Source: Rhodothermaceae bacterium (GTDB lineage Bacteria > Bacteroidota > Rhodothermia > Rhodothermales > Rubricoccaceae). From it: a DNA stretch of 6,773 nucleotides. The translations under genes and the position numbers were made by a program. The notes beneath the pieces are model-generated. The model saw nothing but the letters and a program-made list of their open reading frames with translations, was not told the DNA's origin and did no database searches. The DNA is taken from assembly GCA_013003465.1 (NCBI GenBank), contig JABDIZ010000070.1, positions 1 to 6,773 of the forward strand. The letters are read 5' to 3'. Of this stretch, positions 5,776-6,773 are shown one piece after another. The first letter of the stretch is position 1, and every line of letters starts with the position of its first letter.

Positions 5776-6558
5776 TTAGAGGGCTGAGGGTTCGAGGTTG
5801 AGGGTGGGCGGCAGGCCTGCCGCGCCGTCACCGGCGGGCAGGCCGCCAAAGCGTCGCTCACGGCGGCGGAAGTGTGCCAAGGCGTCGGCGAGTGTCTCGG
5901 CCGTTACGTCGGGCCAGGCCGTGTCGAGGAAGAGCAGTTCGGCGTAGGCGCACTCCCAGAGCAGGAAGTCGCTCAGGCGCTGCTCGCCCCCGGTGCGGAT
6001 CAGCAGATCGACGGGCGGAGCCGCAGGACTGTGGCTGGCGTCGGCGAGGTGCTGCGCGAACGCCTCCCGCGAGGGTGGCTCGCTGAGGTCATGCGTCTCC
6101 GCCGCCCAGCGCACCGCGGCCTGACGGATGGCGTCGCGCGCGGCGTAGTCCACGGCAACGCGGAGGTGGAGGCGATCCCCGTGCCGCGTCTCCCACTCGG
6201 CCCGCACGAGCGCCTGGCGGACGGCCTCCGGCAGCCGGTCTCGCCGACCGAAGACGGTCAGGCGCACCCGCGCGCGTTTGAGGCGCGGGATCTCGGCACG
6301 GAGGTAGGTCCGCAGGAGCGTCATCAAGGCGCGCACTTCCGCGCTGGGGCGTTTCCAGTTGTCGGCCGAGAAGGCGTAGAGCGAGAGTGTGCCCACGCCC
6401 AACTCCGGCCCGGCCTCCACGATGCGACGTACCGCTTCGACGCCCGCGCGATGGCCTGCCGGGCGCGGGAGCCCGCGCCGCTCGGCCCAGCGGCCGTTGC
6501 CGTCCAGGATGCACGCGACGTGGAGGCCTGAATACGAAGACTTAAAAGAGCTTTGCAT
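5776..6558 (-). CDS. uppS: Isoprenyl transferase, undecaprenyl-diphosphate synthase family (UppS)
   Basis: This 260-residue cis-prenyl transferase is expected to extend farnesyl diphosphate with isopentenyl diphosphate to a long Z-polyprenyl diphosphate, the precursor of the lipid carrier for peptidoglycan and other envelope glycans. It is cytosolic or membrane-associated. Family motifs occur in order: ILDGNGRWA (17-25, with catalytic Asp19 matching Asp26 of E. coli), GHRAGVEA (35-42), LYAFSADNWKRP (60-71), DLLIRTGGEQRLSDFLLW (184-201), CAYAELLF and WPD (203-217), and RRERRFGG (232-239). Length fits the family (253 in E. coli). Divergent points are VDYAAR (136-141), where most members have NYGGR, and LSDFLLW, where most have xSNFLLW. 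The start at 6558 leaves a normal short N-terminus before the DGNGRW motif; no Shine-Dalgarno sequence precedes it. It follows the upstream gene by 32 nt and precedes the CreD-like gene by 12 nt. Product chain length cannot be read from sequence. Confidence 0.93.
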   Translation of the reverse strand: MQSSFKSSYSGLHVACILDGNGRWAERRGLPRPAGHRAGVEAVRRIVEAGPELGVGTLSLYAFSADNWKRPSAEVRALMTLLRTYLRAEIPRLKRARVRLTVFGRRDRLPEAVRQALVRAEWETRHGDRLHLRVAVDYAARDAIRQAAVRWAAETHDLSEPPSREAFAQHLADASHSPAAPPVDLLIRTGGEQRLSDFLLWECAYAELLFLDTAWPDVTAETLADALAHFRRRERRFGGLPAGDGAAGLPPTLNLEPSAL

Positions 6559-6590
6559 TGTAAAGTGATTGGATGAAAGGAAAACCGCCG

Positions 6591-6773
6591 CTACGGGAGG
6601 ACGGCCAGCACGTTCTCGACGAACCCGTACGTGAGGATCGCGCCGAGCAGAAAGAGGCCGAGGCCGAGCACGGCCAGGTTGGCGGGGCGCCGCGCGAGGT
6701 GCAGGCTCAGCGTGTGGCGGGTTTCTTCAGCGTGGGTGCTGAGGCGTACCGCCACAAGCGCATTGAGTACGAG
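6591..6773 (-). CDS. Unrecognised protein, C-terminal part ending in a membrane helix (partial)
   Basis: An open frame enters from the right edge and ends at TAG 6593-6591, giving 60 residues with no start visible. The first half (LVLNALVAVRLSTHAEETRHT, roughly) is amphipathic and mixed charged. The second half, NLAVLGLGLFLLGAILTYGF, is a clear hydrophobic segment of about 20 residues, followed by the short tail VENVLAVLP. It therefore looks like the last transmembrane helix of an inner-membrane protein. Arginines (LARRPAN) sit just before the helix, which by the positive-inside rule would place the C-terminus outside the cytoplasm. The stop lies 32 nt before the uppS start on the same strand, so it is probably the preceding gene of the same operon. 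I do not recognise the family. Reality of the frame rests on third-position GC bias, the coherent helix and the spacing. Confidence 0.6.
   Translation of the reverse strand, partial: LVLNALVAVRLSTHAEETRHTLSLHLARRPANLAVLGLGLFLLGAILTYGFVENVLAVLP

Noticed and set aside
4519..5787. 422-codon plus-strand frame antisense to the CreD-like gene
   Set aside because: The translation is His/Arg/Glu/Gln-rich low complexity with no domain, while the minus frame has a coherent six-helix membrane topology.
5872..6531. 219-codon plus-strand frame antisense to uppS
   Set aside because: No motifs and shadow-type composition; the minus strand carries the full set of UppS motifs.

Overview
The window is GC-rich DNA in which every supported gene lies on the minus strand, so the genes are described in the order they are transcribed, from high to low coordinates. 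The long peptidase has a Bacteroidota-type type IX secretion (T9SS) sorting domain at its C-terminus. High GC content, overlapping antisense open frames and start codons without a Shine-Dalgarno sequence also fit a high-GC relative of Bacteroidota. Rhodothermota (Rhodothermales, Rubricoccaceae and similar) is the best guess, but this is an inference, because no rRNA or other taxonomic marker is present.

Layout: (1) 6773-6591 is the C-terminal end of an unrecognised protein that finishes in a membrane helix. (2) 6558-5776 is a cis-prenyl transferase of the UppS family, which makes the undecaprenyl-diphosphate lipid carrier. (3) 5763-4468, starting 12 nt after the uppS stop codon, is a CreD-like inner-membrane protein. 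The short gaps (32 and 12 nt) suggest that these three genes form one operon. (4) 4467-4291 is a 177-nt intergenic region holding a perfect 9-bp inverted repeat. (5) 4290-688 is a 1200-residue secreted M36 (fungalysin-type) zinc metallopeptidase with propeptide, catalytic, Ig/Fn3-like, inserted beta-rich and T9SS sorting regions. (6) 687-550 is a short intergenic region with a hairpin terminator and a possible promoter. (7) 549-1 is the N-terminal part of a second secreted protein whose propeptide (FTP) domain is paralogous to that of the M36 peptidase. It runs off the window edge and is probably a second M36-family peptidase in tandem.

Two functional groups are therefore present. The first is a cell-envelope operon (lipid carrier synthesis plus an envelope-integrity-type membrane protein). 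The second is a tandem pair of exported proteins, at least one of them a T9SS-exported protease. I see no tRNA, rRNA, CRISPR array, insertion sequence or phage gene, and no convincing new multi-gene system. The most useful observations are the unlisted partial paralogue at 1-549, the start correction for the M36 gene, the inserted domain in its C-terminal half, the divergent motifs in UppS, and the hairpins flanking the peptidase gene.
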